A program made the translations under genes and the position numbers. From the NCBI RefSeq assembly GCF_000931445.1, contig NZ_CP010849.1:6510001-6574000 (forward strand): a stretch of 64,000 nucleotides of DNA, given 5' to 3'. Positions 16,272 through 24,449 of this stretch are shown here, piece after piece (the stretch's first letter is position 1; each line of letters begins with the position of its first letter). The notes below the pieces were generated by a model. The model saw nothing but the letters and a program-made list of their open reading frames with translations, did not search any database and was not told the DNA's origin. Source of the stretch: Streptomyces cyaneogriseus subsp. noncyanogenus. Its GTDB lineage: Bacteria; Actinomycetota; Actinomycetes; Streptomycetales; Streptomycetaceae.

Positions 16272-17281
16272 GCACCGCTCCCGCCAGCCTCGGCCACAGC
16301 CGGGTCACGATCACCCCGGCGCTGCGCGCCGCCGTCGACCGGCTCGACCACCGCTCACGTCACCAGGCGGCCTACCACTTCGGCTGGATCACCGCCGGCG
16401 GCGCGCCCACCAGCGCCGACTCCGGCAAGGCCGTACGGCCGGCGCTCGCGCTGCTGTCGGCCGAGGCGGTCGGCGCACCGGCGGAGACCGCCCTGCCCGG
16501 CGCCGTCGCCGTGGAGCTGGTGCACAACTTCTCCCTGCTGCACGACGATCTGATGGACGGTGACGAGGAGCGCCGCCACCGGCGCACCGTGTGGAAGCTG
16601 TGGGGTCCCTCCAGCGCCATCCTGACCGGTGACGCGCTGCTGGCGCTCGCCCAGGAGGTGCTGCTGGACACCGGGCTGCCCACGGCGGCGCCCGCCGCCC
16701 GGCTGCTGGCGCGCACCACCCGGCATCTGATCCGCGGCCAGGTCCAGGACCTGGCCTTCGAACAGCGCTCGTACGTCACGGTCGAGGAGTGCATCGACAT
16801 GGCCGCCGGCAAGACCGGCGCGCTCATGTCGGCGAGCGCCGCGATCGGCGCCGTCCTCGCCGGGGCACCGGAGGCGACGGTGGAGGCGCTGGCCCTCTAC
16901 GGCGACCAGGTCGGCGTCGCCTTCCAGCTCGTCGACGACGTCCTCGGCATCTGGGGCGACCCGGCCGTCACCGGCAAGCCGGTCCACTCCGATCTGCGCT
17001 CCCGCAAGAAGTCCCTGCCGGTGAGCCACGCACTGAACCGGGGCGGTCCGCTCGGCGACGAGCTGGCCACCTGGCTGACCACCCCCGGCGAACCCCACGA
17101 GGAGGAACTGCGGCGCGTGGCCGGCCTGATCGAGGCCGCCGGCGGCCGGGACTGGGCGCTGGCCGAGGCCGCCCGGCGGATGGCGCTGGCCGAGGACGCG
17201 CTGCGCGGTGCCGAGCTGGACGCCGGCGCGCGGGACGAGCTCCTCGCGCTCGGGCGGTTCGTCGTCGACCGCGAGGTCTGA
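16268..17281 (+). CDS. penB: Farnesyl diphosphate synthase
   Basis: A 337-residue trans-polyprenyl diphosphate synthase that condenses IPP with DMAPP/GPP to supply FPP. The first aspartate-rich motif is D93-D94-L-M-D97 and the second is D223-D224-V-L-G. Basic residues K and R near residue 55 (GKAVRPALA) and the RRR region after the first motif bind diphosphate. Length and motif spacing fit the short-chain enzymes of Streptomyces terpene clusters. It starts inside the penD stop codon (ATGA). Confidence 0.92.
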   Translation: MSTAPASLGHSRVTITPALRAAVDRLDHRSRHQAAYHFGWITAGGAPTSADSGKAVRPALALLSAEAVGAPAETALPGAVAVELVHNFSLLHDDLMDGDEERRHRRTVWKLWGPSSAILTGDALLALAQEVLLDTGLPTAAPAARLLARTTRHLIRGQVQDLAFEQRSYVTVEECIDMAAGKTGALMSASAAIGAVLAGAPEATVEALALYGDQVGVAFQLVDDVLGIWGDPAVTGKPVHSDLRSRKKSLPVSHALNRGGPLGDELATWLTTPGEPHEEELRRVAGLIEAAGGRDWALAEAARRMALAEDALRGAELDAGARDELLALGRFVVDREV

Positions 17282-17414
17282 GACGGGCCGGCCGCCTCAC
17301 CACCTCACCCCGTACGCCTTTTTCCGGCTTCCGACCCTCCGATCAGCGCGGCATCCCCGCCAGGGCACCACCATGCCCGCTGCCCCCCCGCAACCCATAT
17401 CCAAGGATGCGCTC

Positions 17415-18428
17415 ATGCCCCAGGATGTCGACTTCCACATACCCCTGCCGGCCCGGCAGAGCCCGGACCACGCGCGGGCCGACGCCGAGCAGCTCGCCTG
17501 GCCGCGGTCGCTCGGGCTGATCAAGTCCGAGGCGGCGGCGCGGCGTCATCTGCGCGGCGGCTACGCCGACCTGGCCTCCCGCTTCTACCCGCACGCCACC
17601 GGCGCCGACCTGGACCTGGGCGTCGACCTGATGTCGTGGTTCTTCCTCTTCGACGACCTCTTCGACGGGCCGCGCGGCGAGAACCCGGAGGAGACCAAAC
17701 GGCTCACCGACGCGGTCGCGGCGGCGCTGGACGGCCCCCTCCCCGACACCGCGCCCCCCATCGCCCACGGCTTCGCCGACATCTGGCGGCGCACCAGCGA
17801 GGGCATGACACCCGCCTGGTGCGCGCGCAGCGCCCGGCACTGGCGCAGCTACTTGGGCGGCTACGTCGACGAGGCGGAGAGCCGCTTCCGGGACAGGCCG
17901 TACGACTCCGCGGCCCAGTACCTGGCCGTGCGCCGGCAGACCATCGGGGTGCAGCCGACGGTCGACCTCGCCGAACGCGCCGGCCGCTTCGAGGTGCCGC
18001 ACCGGGTCTTCGACAGCGCCGTGCTCTCCGCGATGCTCCAGATCGCCGTCGACGTCAACCTGATGCTCAACGACATCGCCTCCCTGGAGAAGGAAGAGGC
18101 CCGCGGCGAGCAGAACAACATGGTCATGATCCTGCGCCGGGAGCACGGCTGGTCCAAGGGCCGCAGCATCTCCCACATCCAGCAGGAGGTGCACGCCCGG
18201 CTCGAACAGTTCCTGCTGCTGGAGTCCTGCCTGCCGAAGGTCGCCGACATCTACCGGCTCGACGAGGCCGAGCGCGAGGCGCTGGAGCGGTACCGCACGG
18301 ACGCGGTGCGCACGGTGATCCGCGGGTCCTACGACTGGCACCGCTCCTCGGGCCGCTACGACGCCGAGTTCGCGCTCGCGGCCGGCTCCCAGGGCTATCT
18401 GGAGGAGCTCGGCAGCACCGCCCGATGA
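17415..18428 (+). CDS. penA: Pentalenene synthase
   Basis: A 337-residue class I terpene cyclase converting FPP to pentalenene. The N-terminus MPQDVDFHIPLP and most of the sequence agree with my memory of the S. exfoliatus UC5319 enzyme, including length. F76, F77 and the metal-binding D80-D81-L-F-D84 are at the same numbers as in that structure, F57 is conserved, and the NSE triad lies in NDIASLEKE. The ATG at 17415 is preferred over upstream in-frame ATGs because it matches the known N-terminus and follows an AAGGA box. It begins 133 nt after penB. Confidence 0.97.
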   Translation: MPQDVDFHIPLPARQSPDHARADAEQLAWPRSLGLIKSEAAARRHLRGGYADLASRFYPHATGADLDLGVDLMSWFFLFDDLFDGPRGENPEETKRLTDAVAAALDGPLPDTAPPIAHGFADIWRRTSEGMTPAWCARSARHWRSYLGGYVDEAESRFRDRPYDSAAQYLAVRRQTIGVQPTVDLAERAGRFEVPHRVFDSAVLSAMLQIAVDVNLMLNDIASLEKEEARGEQNNMVMILRREHGWSKGRSISHIQQEVHARLEQFLLLESCLPKVADIYRLDEAEREALERYRTDAVRTVIRGSYDWHRSSGRYDAEFALAAGSQGYLEELGSTAR

Positions 18429-18497
18429 GGCCCGCCCCGGGCCGCGCGACCGGCTCAGCCCTCACCACCCAGGCACAGACAGGAAGTTGAGGAACGG

Positions 18498-19892
18498 ATG
18501 TCCGAGCAGACCACGTTCGTCGCGGGCGCGGCGCCCGGGGCCGTCCCCGTCGTGGGACACGCCCTGCAGATGATGCGCCACCCGGTGAACTTCATGACCT
18601 CGCTGTCGGCCCACGGCGACCTGGTGCAGATCAAGATCGGCCCCACGTCGGCCTACGTCCCGACCCACCCCGACCTGCTGCGGTACGTGCTGACCAACGA
18701 CCGCATCTTCGACAAGGGCGGCGTCTTCTACGACCGGGCCCGCGACATCGCCGGGAACGGGCTGGTCACCTGCCCCTTCGCCGACCACCGCCGGCAGCGG
18801 CGGCTGATGCAGTCGGCGTTCACCCGCACCCAGCTCAAGCGGTACGCGACGGCCATGCACGCCGAGATCGAGGCCACGACGGCGCGCTGGCACGACGGCA
18901 TGGTCGTCGACGCCTTCCCCGAGCTGTACGGCATGGCCCTGCGCACGGTCGGCCGCACCCTGTACTCCACCCCGGTCAGCCCGGAGCTCGCGGCCGGCGT
19001 GGAGCGGGCCTTCGACGTCGTGCTCAACGGGCTGTTCCGCCAGATGTTCCTGCCCCGCTTCATCCGCCGCCTGCCGCTGCCGGCCAACCGCCGCTACGAG
19101 AGCAACCTGCGCTTCCTGCACCGCACCACGCAGGAGCTGATCGACGACTACCGCAGCGACGGCGCCGCCCACGACGACCTGCTCGCCGCGCTGCTGGCCT
19201 CCCGCGACGACGACGGCGGCCGGCTCGACGACAAGGAGATCCACGACCAGGTCATCACCGTGATGGCCGCCGGCACCGAGACCGTCGCCGGCACCCTCAC
19301 CTGGGTGTTCTACCTGCTCTCCCAGCACCCGGAGATCGAGGCGGCGCTGTACGAGGAGATCGACACCGTCCTCGGCGGCCGCGCCCCGAACTGGGACGAC
19401 GTGCCGAACCTCTCCCTGGCCGACCGGATCATCTCCGAGGCGCTCCGGCTGCACCCGCCGGCCTGGCTGTTCACCCGGCTCACCGCCACCGAGACCGAAC
19501 TGGCGGGCCGCAGGCTGCCCGAGGGCACCACCATCGTCTTCAGCCCGGCCGCGGTGGCCCAGTACGAGGACGCCTTCGGCAACCCCACGGCGTTCGACCC
19601 GGACCGCTGGCTGCCGGACCGGGTCTCGCCCGCGGCCCGCCAGGCGTTCATGCCGTTCGGCACCGGCGCCCGCAAGTGCATCGGCGACCTGTACGCGCGC
19701 ACCGAGGCCACGCTGGGCCTGGCCACCATCCTCGGCCGCTGGCGGGTCACCTGCGAGCCGGACATGGACGTCCGTCCCGTACCACTGGCCACCGTCTACC
19801 ACCCGCGCCGCCTGCGTCTGAGGCTGTCCGCGCGCGCCCCGCGCCCCGCGGCCACCCCGGTGCCGGCGCCGACCGGGGGTGAACCCACATGA
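18498..19892 (+). CDS. penI: Pentalenene C13 hydroxylase, cytochrome P450 CYP183A type
   Basis: A 464-residue P450 that oxidises pentalenene at C-13 stepwise to 1-deoxypentalenic acid. It shows the I-helix AAGTETV (G259-T262), the K-helix EALR, and the heme loop FGTGARKCIG with ligand C394. The sequence is longer than most Streptomyces P450s, as expected for CYP183A1/PtlI, with a proline-rich tail. Its stop codon overlaps the ispH start by 4 nt (ATGA), which joins terpene tailoring and precursor supply in one message. Redox partners are not in the core cluster; the ferredoxin at 24069 is a candidate. Confidence 0.93.
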   Translation: MSEQTTFVAGAAPGAVPVVGHALQMMRHPVNFMTSLSAHGDLVQIKIGPTSAYVPTHPDLLRYVLTNDRIFDKGGVFYDRARDIAGNGLVTCPFADHRRQRRLMQSAFTRTQLKRYATAMHAEIEATTARWHDGMVVDAFPELYGMALRTVGRTLYSTPVSPELAAGVERAFDVVLNGLFRQMFLPRFIRRLPLPANRRYESNLRFLHRTTQELIDDYRSDGAAHDDLLAALLASRDDDGGRLDDKEIHDQVITVMAAGTETVAGTLTWVFYLLSQHPEIEAALYEEIDTVLGGRAPNWDDVPNLSLADRIISEALRLHPPAWLFTRLTATETELAGRRLPEGTTIVFSPAAVAQYEDAFGNPTAFDPDRWLPDRVSPAARQAFMPFGTGARKCIGDLYARTEATLGLATILGRWRVTCEPDMDVRPVPLATVYHPRRLRLRLSARAPRPAATPVPAPTGGEPT

Positions 19893-20890
19893 CGGCCGGC
19901 AGCATCGTCCTGGCCCAGCCGCGCGGCTTCTGCGCGGGCGTCCGGCGGGCCATCGGCATCGTCGAGCGGGCCCTGGACCTGTACGGGGCCCCGGTGTACG
20001 TCCGCAAGGAGATCGTGCACAACCACCACATCGTCGCGGAGCTGGTCAAGCGCGGCGCGGTCTTCGTGGACAGCGAGGAGGAGGTCCCCGAGGGCGCGGT
20101 CTGCGTGTTCTCCGCGCACGGCGTCTCCCCCGGGGTGCGGTCGGCGGCCGCCGACCGCGGGCTCGAGGTGATCGACGCCACCTGCCCGCTGGTCTCCAAG
20201 GTGCACCAGGAAGCGGTGCGCTTCGCCCGCGACGGCCGGACCGTCCTGCTGGTCGGGCACGAGGGGCACGAGGAGGTCGAGGGCGTCCTCGGCGAGGCCC
20301 CCGACCGCATCGTCGTCGTCGAGACCGAGGAGGACGTACGGCGGCTCGCCCTGCCGGACGACACCCCGGTAGCGGTCCTCACCCAGACCACGCTCTCCTT
20401 CGACGAGACCGCCAAGGTCGTCCGGGCGCTGCGCGCCCGCTTCACGGACCTGCTCACCCCGGGCGAGGACGACATCTGCTACGCCAGCCAGAACCGGCAG
20501 AACGCCGTCAAGGACCTGGCCCGCCGCAACGACCTGGTCCTGGTCGTCGGCTCCCGCAACTCCAGCAATTCGCTGCGCATGGTCGAGGTGGCCCGGGAGC
20601 ACGGCGCCGCGGCCCACCTGGTCCCCGACGAGAGCCACCTCGACGAGGCATGGCTCCACGGGGTCTCGGCCATCGGCGTCAGCGCCGGGGCCAGCGCCCC
20701 GGAGATCCTGGTCCACGGCCTCGTCACCAGGCTGGCCGCGCTCGGCTTCGACCGGGTCGAACTCCAGCGGGGCATCGCCGAGGACGTCGTGTTCTCCATG
20801 CCCGGACGCCTGGCCGACCCGGTCACCGGCCGGGTGCCGCGGACACCGCTGGCCGATGAGGCCCCCCTGTCGCCCGGTGGGGCGGCATGA
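19889..20890 (+). CDS. ispH: 4-hydroxy-3-methylbut-2-enyl diphosphate reductase
   Basis: A 333-residue iron-sulfur enzyme making IPP and DMAPP from HMBPP, the last MEP step. The three cluster cysteines are C15 (GFCAGV), C99 (DATCPLV) and C197 (DDICYASQNRQ), close to E. coli IspH C12, C96 and C197. The catalytic E-T-T-like motif (TQTTLSFDE) and NRQ are present. It overlaps penI by 4 nt and its stop is 30 nt before dxs. This is probably a cluster-specific duplicate of the housekeeping gene; that cannot be confirmed within the window. Confidence 0.93.
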   Translation: MTAGSIVLAQPRGFCAGVRRAIGIVERALDLYGAPVYVRKEIVHNHHIVAELVKRGAVFVDSEEEVPEGAVCVFSAHGVSPGVRSAAADRGLEVIDATCPLVSKVHQEAVRFARDGRTVLLVGHEGHEEVEGVLGEAPDRIVVVETEEDVRRLALPDDTPVAVLTQTTLSFDETAKVVRALRARFTDLLTPGEDDICYASQNRQNAVKDLARRNDLVLVVGSRNSSNSLRMVEVAREHGAAAHLVPDESHLDEAWLHGVSAIGVSAGASAPEILVHGLVTRLAALGFDRVELQRGIAEDVVFSMPGRLADPVTGRVPRTPLADEAPLSPGGAA

Positions 20891-20919
20891 AGCGGCCACA
20901 GGAGAGAGAAGGTGCCGTC

Positions 20920-22719
20920 ATGCCGCGCCTGGGGGAGATCCACGGCCCCGAGGACCTGCGGGCCCTGACCCCGCCGCAGGTCCGCGCGCTCGCGCCGCAG
21001 ATCCGGCGGCTGCTGGTGGACACCTGCACCGTCACCGGCGGCCACCTCGGCCCCAACCTGGGCGTCGTCGAGCTGACCCTCGCCCTGCACCGGGTCTTCC
21101 ACTCGCCCCGCGACCGGATCCTGTGGGACACCGGGCACCAGTCCTACGTACACAAGATGCTCACCGGCCGCACCGAGGACTTCCCCACGCTCCGCCGGGC
21201 GGGCGGACTGTCGGGGTATCCCTCCCGCGCCGAGTCCGAGCACGACGTCATCGAGAACTCGCACGCCTCGACGGTGCTGTCCTGGGCGGACGGGCTGGCC
21301 CGCGCCCACGCCCTGCGCGGGGTGACCGACCGCGCCGTGGTCGCCGTGCTCGGCGACGGCGCGCTGACCGGGGGGATGGCCTGGGAGGCGCTCAACAACA
21401 TCGCCGCCGCCCCCGAACGCCCGGTGATCGTGGTGCTGAACGACAACGGCCGCTCCTACGCCCCCACGGCCGGCGCGCTCGCCACCCACCTCGCCGCGCT
21501 ACGGGGCCCCGACGCCCCGCGGCCGCTCTTCGAGAGCCTGGGCATGGCCTATCTCGGCCCCGTGGACGGCCACGACATCGAGGCCCTGGAGACCGCGCTG
21601 CGCCGCGCCGCGGGCCTCGGCCGCCCCGTGGTCGTGCACTGCCTCACCGAGAAGGGCCGCGGCCACCTCCCGGCCGAGCAGGACGAGACCGACCGCTTCC
21701 ACGCCGTGCGCGCCGCCTCCGCGAAGAAGCCGGGCGGGGCCCCCTCCTGGACGTCGGTGTTCGGCCGCGAGCTGGCCGACCTGGCGGACGACCGGCCGGA
21801 CGTGGTCGCCCTGACCGCGGCCATGCTCGACCCGACCGGACTGAGCGAGTTCGCCCGCCGCCACCCGGAGCGCACCATCGACGTGGGCATCGCCGAGCAG
21901 CACGCCGTGACCGCCGCCGCGGGCCTGGCCCTGGGCGGCATGCATCCGGTGGTCGCGCTGTACGCCACCTTCCTCAACCGCGCCTTCGACCAGCTCCTCA
22001 TGGATGTGGCGCTGCACCGCGCGCCGGTGACCTTCGTCCTGGACCGGGCGGGCGTGACCGGCGACGACGGGCCGTCGCACAACGGCATGTGGGACCTGTC
22101 CCTGCTGAATCTGGTGCCCGGCCTGCGCCTGGCCGTGCCGAGGGACGCCGCCACCCTGCGCCGCGCGCTGCGCGAGGCGCTGTCCTGCCACGACGCTCCC
22201 ACCGCCCTGCGCTTCCCCAAGGGCGCGAGCGGCGAGGACATCCCCGCGGTCTCCACCTTCGCCGGGACCGACGTGCTGCGCCGGGGGGAGCGGCCGGACG
22301 TCCTCCTGGTCTCCGTCGGCGCCATGGCCGCCACCTGCCTGGACGTGGCCGGCCGGCTGGCCGCGCAGGGCGTCGGTGTCACCGTCGTCGACCCCCGCTG
22401 GGTCAAGCCGGTCGCCCCCGAGCTGGTGGCACTCGCCCTCGACCACCGGCTGGTCGCCACCGTCGAGGACAACGGCCGGGCAGGCGGCGTCGGCACCCAG
22501 GTCGCCCAGGCACTGAGCGATGCCGGAGCGGCGCCGCCGGTGCGCACCTTCGGCATCCCGCAGCACTTCCTGAGCCACGGCTCACGGGCTCAGGTGCTGG
22601 AGTCCTGCGGACTGACGGCCCGGCACCTCACCCGCGCGCTGCTGGAATCCCTGCCCGCTGGACGGGACGCGGCCCGGGAAGAGGCCGCCGCCCCCTCACT
22701 GGCCCTCGGCGGACGCTGA
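20920..22719 (+). CDS. dxs: 1-deoxy-D-xylulose-5-phosphate synthase
   Basis: A 599-residue thiamine diphosphate enzyme that condenses pyruvate and glyceraldehyde 3-phosphate, the first and rate-limiting MEP step. It shows GGHLGPNLGVVELT, WDTGHQSYVHK, the ThDP motif GDGALTGGMAWEALNN, and the transketolase-type pyrimidine domain with DVGIAEQHAVT. The ATG at 20920 is preferred over one at 20887 (ATGA with ispH) because a GAAGG box precedes it and Dxs proteins begin at this MPRL-like position. It is somewhat shorter than housekeeping Streptomyces Dxs as I remember it (about 640 residues). One substrate is also the GAPDH substrate, a notable link to the product's target. Confidence 0.93.
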   Translation: MPRLGEIHGPEDLRALTPPQVRALAPQIRRLLVDTCTVTGGHLGPNLGVVELTLALHRVFHSPRDRILWDTGHQSYVHKMLTGRTEDFPTLRRAGGLSGYPSRAESEHDVIENSHASTVLSWADGLARAHALRGVTDRAVVAVLGDGALTGGMAWEALNNIAAAPERPVIVVLNDNGRSYAPTAGALATHLAALRGPDAPRPLFESLGMAYLGPVDGHDIEALETALRRAAGLGRPVVVHCLTEKGRGHLPAEQDETDRFHAVRAASAKKPGGAPSWTSVFGRELADLADDRPDVVALTAAMLDPTGLSEFARRHPERTIDVGIAEQHAVTAAAGLALGGMHPVVALYATFLNRAFDQLLMDVALHRAPVTFVLDRAGVTGDDGPSHNGMWDLSLLNLVPGLRLAVPRDAATLRRALREALSCHDAPTALRFPKGASGEDIPAVSTFAGTDVLRRGERPDVLLVSVGAMAATCLDVAGRLAAQGVGVTVVDPRWVKPVAPELVALALDHRLVATVEDNGRAGGVGTQVAQALSDAGAAPPVRTFGIPQHFLSHGSRAQVLESCGLTARHLTRALLESLPAGRDAAREEAAAPSLALGGR

Positions 22720-22740
22720 GAACCTCAAGGAGGAACTGTC

Positions 22741-23892
22741 ATGCCTGTCGCACTCGGAGTGCCGACGGTGCCGCCGAGGCCGGCCCCCCGCCGCAGGAGC
22801 CGGCGGATCCAGGTCGGGTCCGTGGCGGTCGGCGGGGACGCGCCCGTGTCGGTGCAGTCGATGACCACGACGCGTACGTCGGACATCGGGGCCACGCTCC
22901 AGCAGATCGCGGAGCTGACGGCGTCCGGCTGCCAGATCGTCCGGGTGGCCTGCCCCACGCAGGACGACGCCGACGCGCTCCCGGTCATCGCGCGCAAGTC
23001 CCAGATCCCGGTCATCGCGGACATCCACTTCCAGCCCAAGTACGTCTTCGCCGCGATCGAGGCGGGGTGCGCGGCGGTGCGGGTCAACCCGGGCAACATC
23101 AAGAAGTTCGACGACCAGGTCAGGGAGATCGCCAGGGCGGCCAAGGACCACGGCACCCCGATCCGTATCGGGGTCAACGCGGGCTCCCTGGACAAGCGGC
23201 TGCTGCAGAAGTACGGCAAGGCGACCCCCGAGGCGCTGGTCGAGTCGGCCCTGTGGGAGGCGTCCCTCTTCGAGGAGCACGACTTCCGCGACATCAAGAT
23301 CTCCGTCAAGCACAACGACCCGGTCGTGATGATCGAGGCCTACCGGCAGCTCGCCGAGGCGTGCGACTACCCGCTCCACCTGGGCGTCACCGAGGCCGGT
23401 CCCGCCTTCCAGGGCACCATCAAGTCCGCGGTCGCCTTCGGCGCCCTGCTCTCCCGGGGCATCGGCGACACCATCCGCGTCTCGCTGTCGGCCCCGCCGG
23501 TGGAGGAGGTCAAGGTCGGCATCCAGATCCTCCAGGCGCTGGGCCTGAAGGAGCGGCGGCTGGAGATCGTGTCCTGCCCGTCCTGTGGCCGGGCTCAAGT
23601 CGACGTCTACAAGCTGGCCGAGGAGGTGACGGCCGGTCTGGAGGGGATGGAGGTGCCGCTGCGCGTCGCCGTGATGGGCTGCGTGGTCAACGGTCCCGGT
23701 GAGGCCCGCGAGGCCGACCTCGGGGTCGCCTCCGGCAACGGCAAGGGCCAGATCTTCGTCAAGGGGGAGGTCGTCAAGACCGTCCCCGAGTCCCAGATCG
23801 TCGAGACGCTGATCGAGGAGGCGATGAGGATCGCCGAGCGGACGCCGCGGGACGAGGCGGACGCGGAGGGCGCGCCGGCGGCGGACGGGTGA
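22741..23892 (+). CDS. ispG: 4-hydroxy-3-methylbut-2-en-1-yl diphosphate synthase
   Basis: A 383-residue iron-sulfur enzyme converting MEcPP to HMBPP. It has the barrel opening VGSVAVGGDAPVSVQSMT, the NPGNIK motif, HNDP, and the cluster-binding C-terminal domain with SCPSCGR and GCVVNGPGEA. A perfect AAGGAGGAA box precedes the ATG, 21 nt after dxs. It completes the ispH-dxs-ispG set; dxr, ispD, ispE and ispF are absent here and must come from elsewhere in the genome. Confidence 0.94.
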   Translation: MPVALGVPTVPPRPAPRRRSRRIQVGSVAVGGDAPVSVQSMTTTRTSDIGATLQQIAELTASGCQIVRVACPTQDDADALPVIARKSQIPVIADIHFQPKYVFAAIEAGCAAVRVNPGNIKKFDDQVREIARAAKDHGTPIRIGVNAGSLDKRLLQKYGKATPEALVESALWEASLFEEHDFRDIKISVKHNDPVVMIEAYRQLAEACDYPLHLGVTEAGPAFQGTIKSAVAFGALLSRGIGDTIRVSLSAPPVEEVKVGIQILQALGLKERRLEIVSCPSCGRAQVDVYKLAEEVTAGLEGMEVPLRVAVMGCVVNGPGEAREADLGVASGNGKGQIFVKGEVVKTVPESQIVETLIEEAMRIAERTPRDEADAEGAPAADG

Positions 23893-24068
23893 GACGACCC
23901 GCCGCCCCGAGCCCGTCCAACGCGTGACGCCGCGCCGGGCCGGGCGCCGGACCCGCCGCACGGCGGAGACCGGCGGCGGCCCGGACGCGTCCGCCCGGCC
24001 CGCCCCGCAGCCCCGGCCGCCCGCACTTCCTCCCACCCGAACCCGCGGCAGAACCCGAGGAGAGTCCC

Positions 24069-24389
24069 ATGACCTACGTCATCGCCCAGCCCTGCGTCGA
24101 CGTCAAGGACAAGGCGTGCATCCAGGAGTGCCCCGTCGACTGCATCTACGAAGGACAGCGGGCGCTGTACATCCACCCCGAGGAGTGCGTCGACTGCGGG
24201 GCCTGCGAGCCGGTCTGCCCGGTCGAGGCGATCTTCTACGAGGACGACACCCCGCAGGAGTGGGCGCAGTACAAGGCGGTGAACGCCGAGTTCTTCGACG
24301 AACTCGGTTCGCCCGGCGGCGCCTCCGCCCTCGGGCTGATCGAACGGGACCACCCGGTCGTCGCCGGGCAGCCGGTCCGTACGGGCTGA
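24069..24389 (+). CDS. fdxA: 7Fe ferredoxin (3Fe-4S / 4Fe-4S)
   Basis: A 106-residue ferredoxin. Cysteines lie at 9, 17, 21, 25, 40, 43, 46 and 50, and the C-x7-C-x3-C spacing of the first half (C-x7-C instead of C-x2-C) is that of the 7Fe FdxA family. It carries low-potential electrons. It lies 176 nt after ispG in the same direction; that gap is GC-rich with no gene seen, and a GAGGAGAG box precedes the start. IspG and IspH need reduced ferredoxin and the two P450s need a donor, so a dedicated role in this cluster is plausible but unproven. Confidence 0.9.
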   Translation: MTYVIAQPCVDVKDKACIQECPVDCIYEGQRALYIHPEECVDCGACEPVCPVEAIFYEDDTPQEWAQYKAVNAEFFDELGSPGGASALGLIERDHPVVAGQPVRTG

Positions 24390-24390
24390 G

Positions 24391-24442
24391 CCGCGGCGGG
24401 GACGGGACGCCGCGGCGTCCGGCGTCCCGTCCGGCGCCGCGG
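24391..24442. terminator. Bidirectional hairpin between fdxA and the convergent ADP-ribosylglycohydrolase gene
   Basis: A two-tier inverted repeat. The outer arms CCGCGGCG (24391-24398) and CGCCGCGG (24435-24442) enclose an 11-bp perfect stem (24401-24411 with 24421-24431, GACGGGACGCC). It fills the 60-nt gap between two convergent stop codons and so can end transcription from both sides. Confidence 0.7.
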
Positions 24443-24449
24443 CCCGCCG

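Noticed and set aside
20887..20919. ATG 20887 (ATGA overlap with ispH) as dxs start
   Set aside because: The ATG at 20920 has a well-placed GAAGG box and agrees with usual Dxs N-termini; the upstream 11 codons encode the ribosome-site region.
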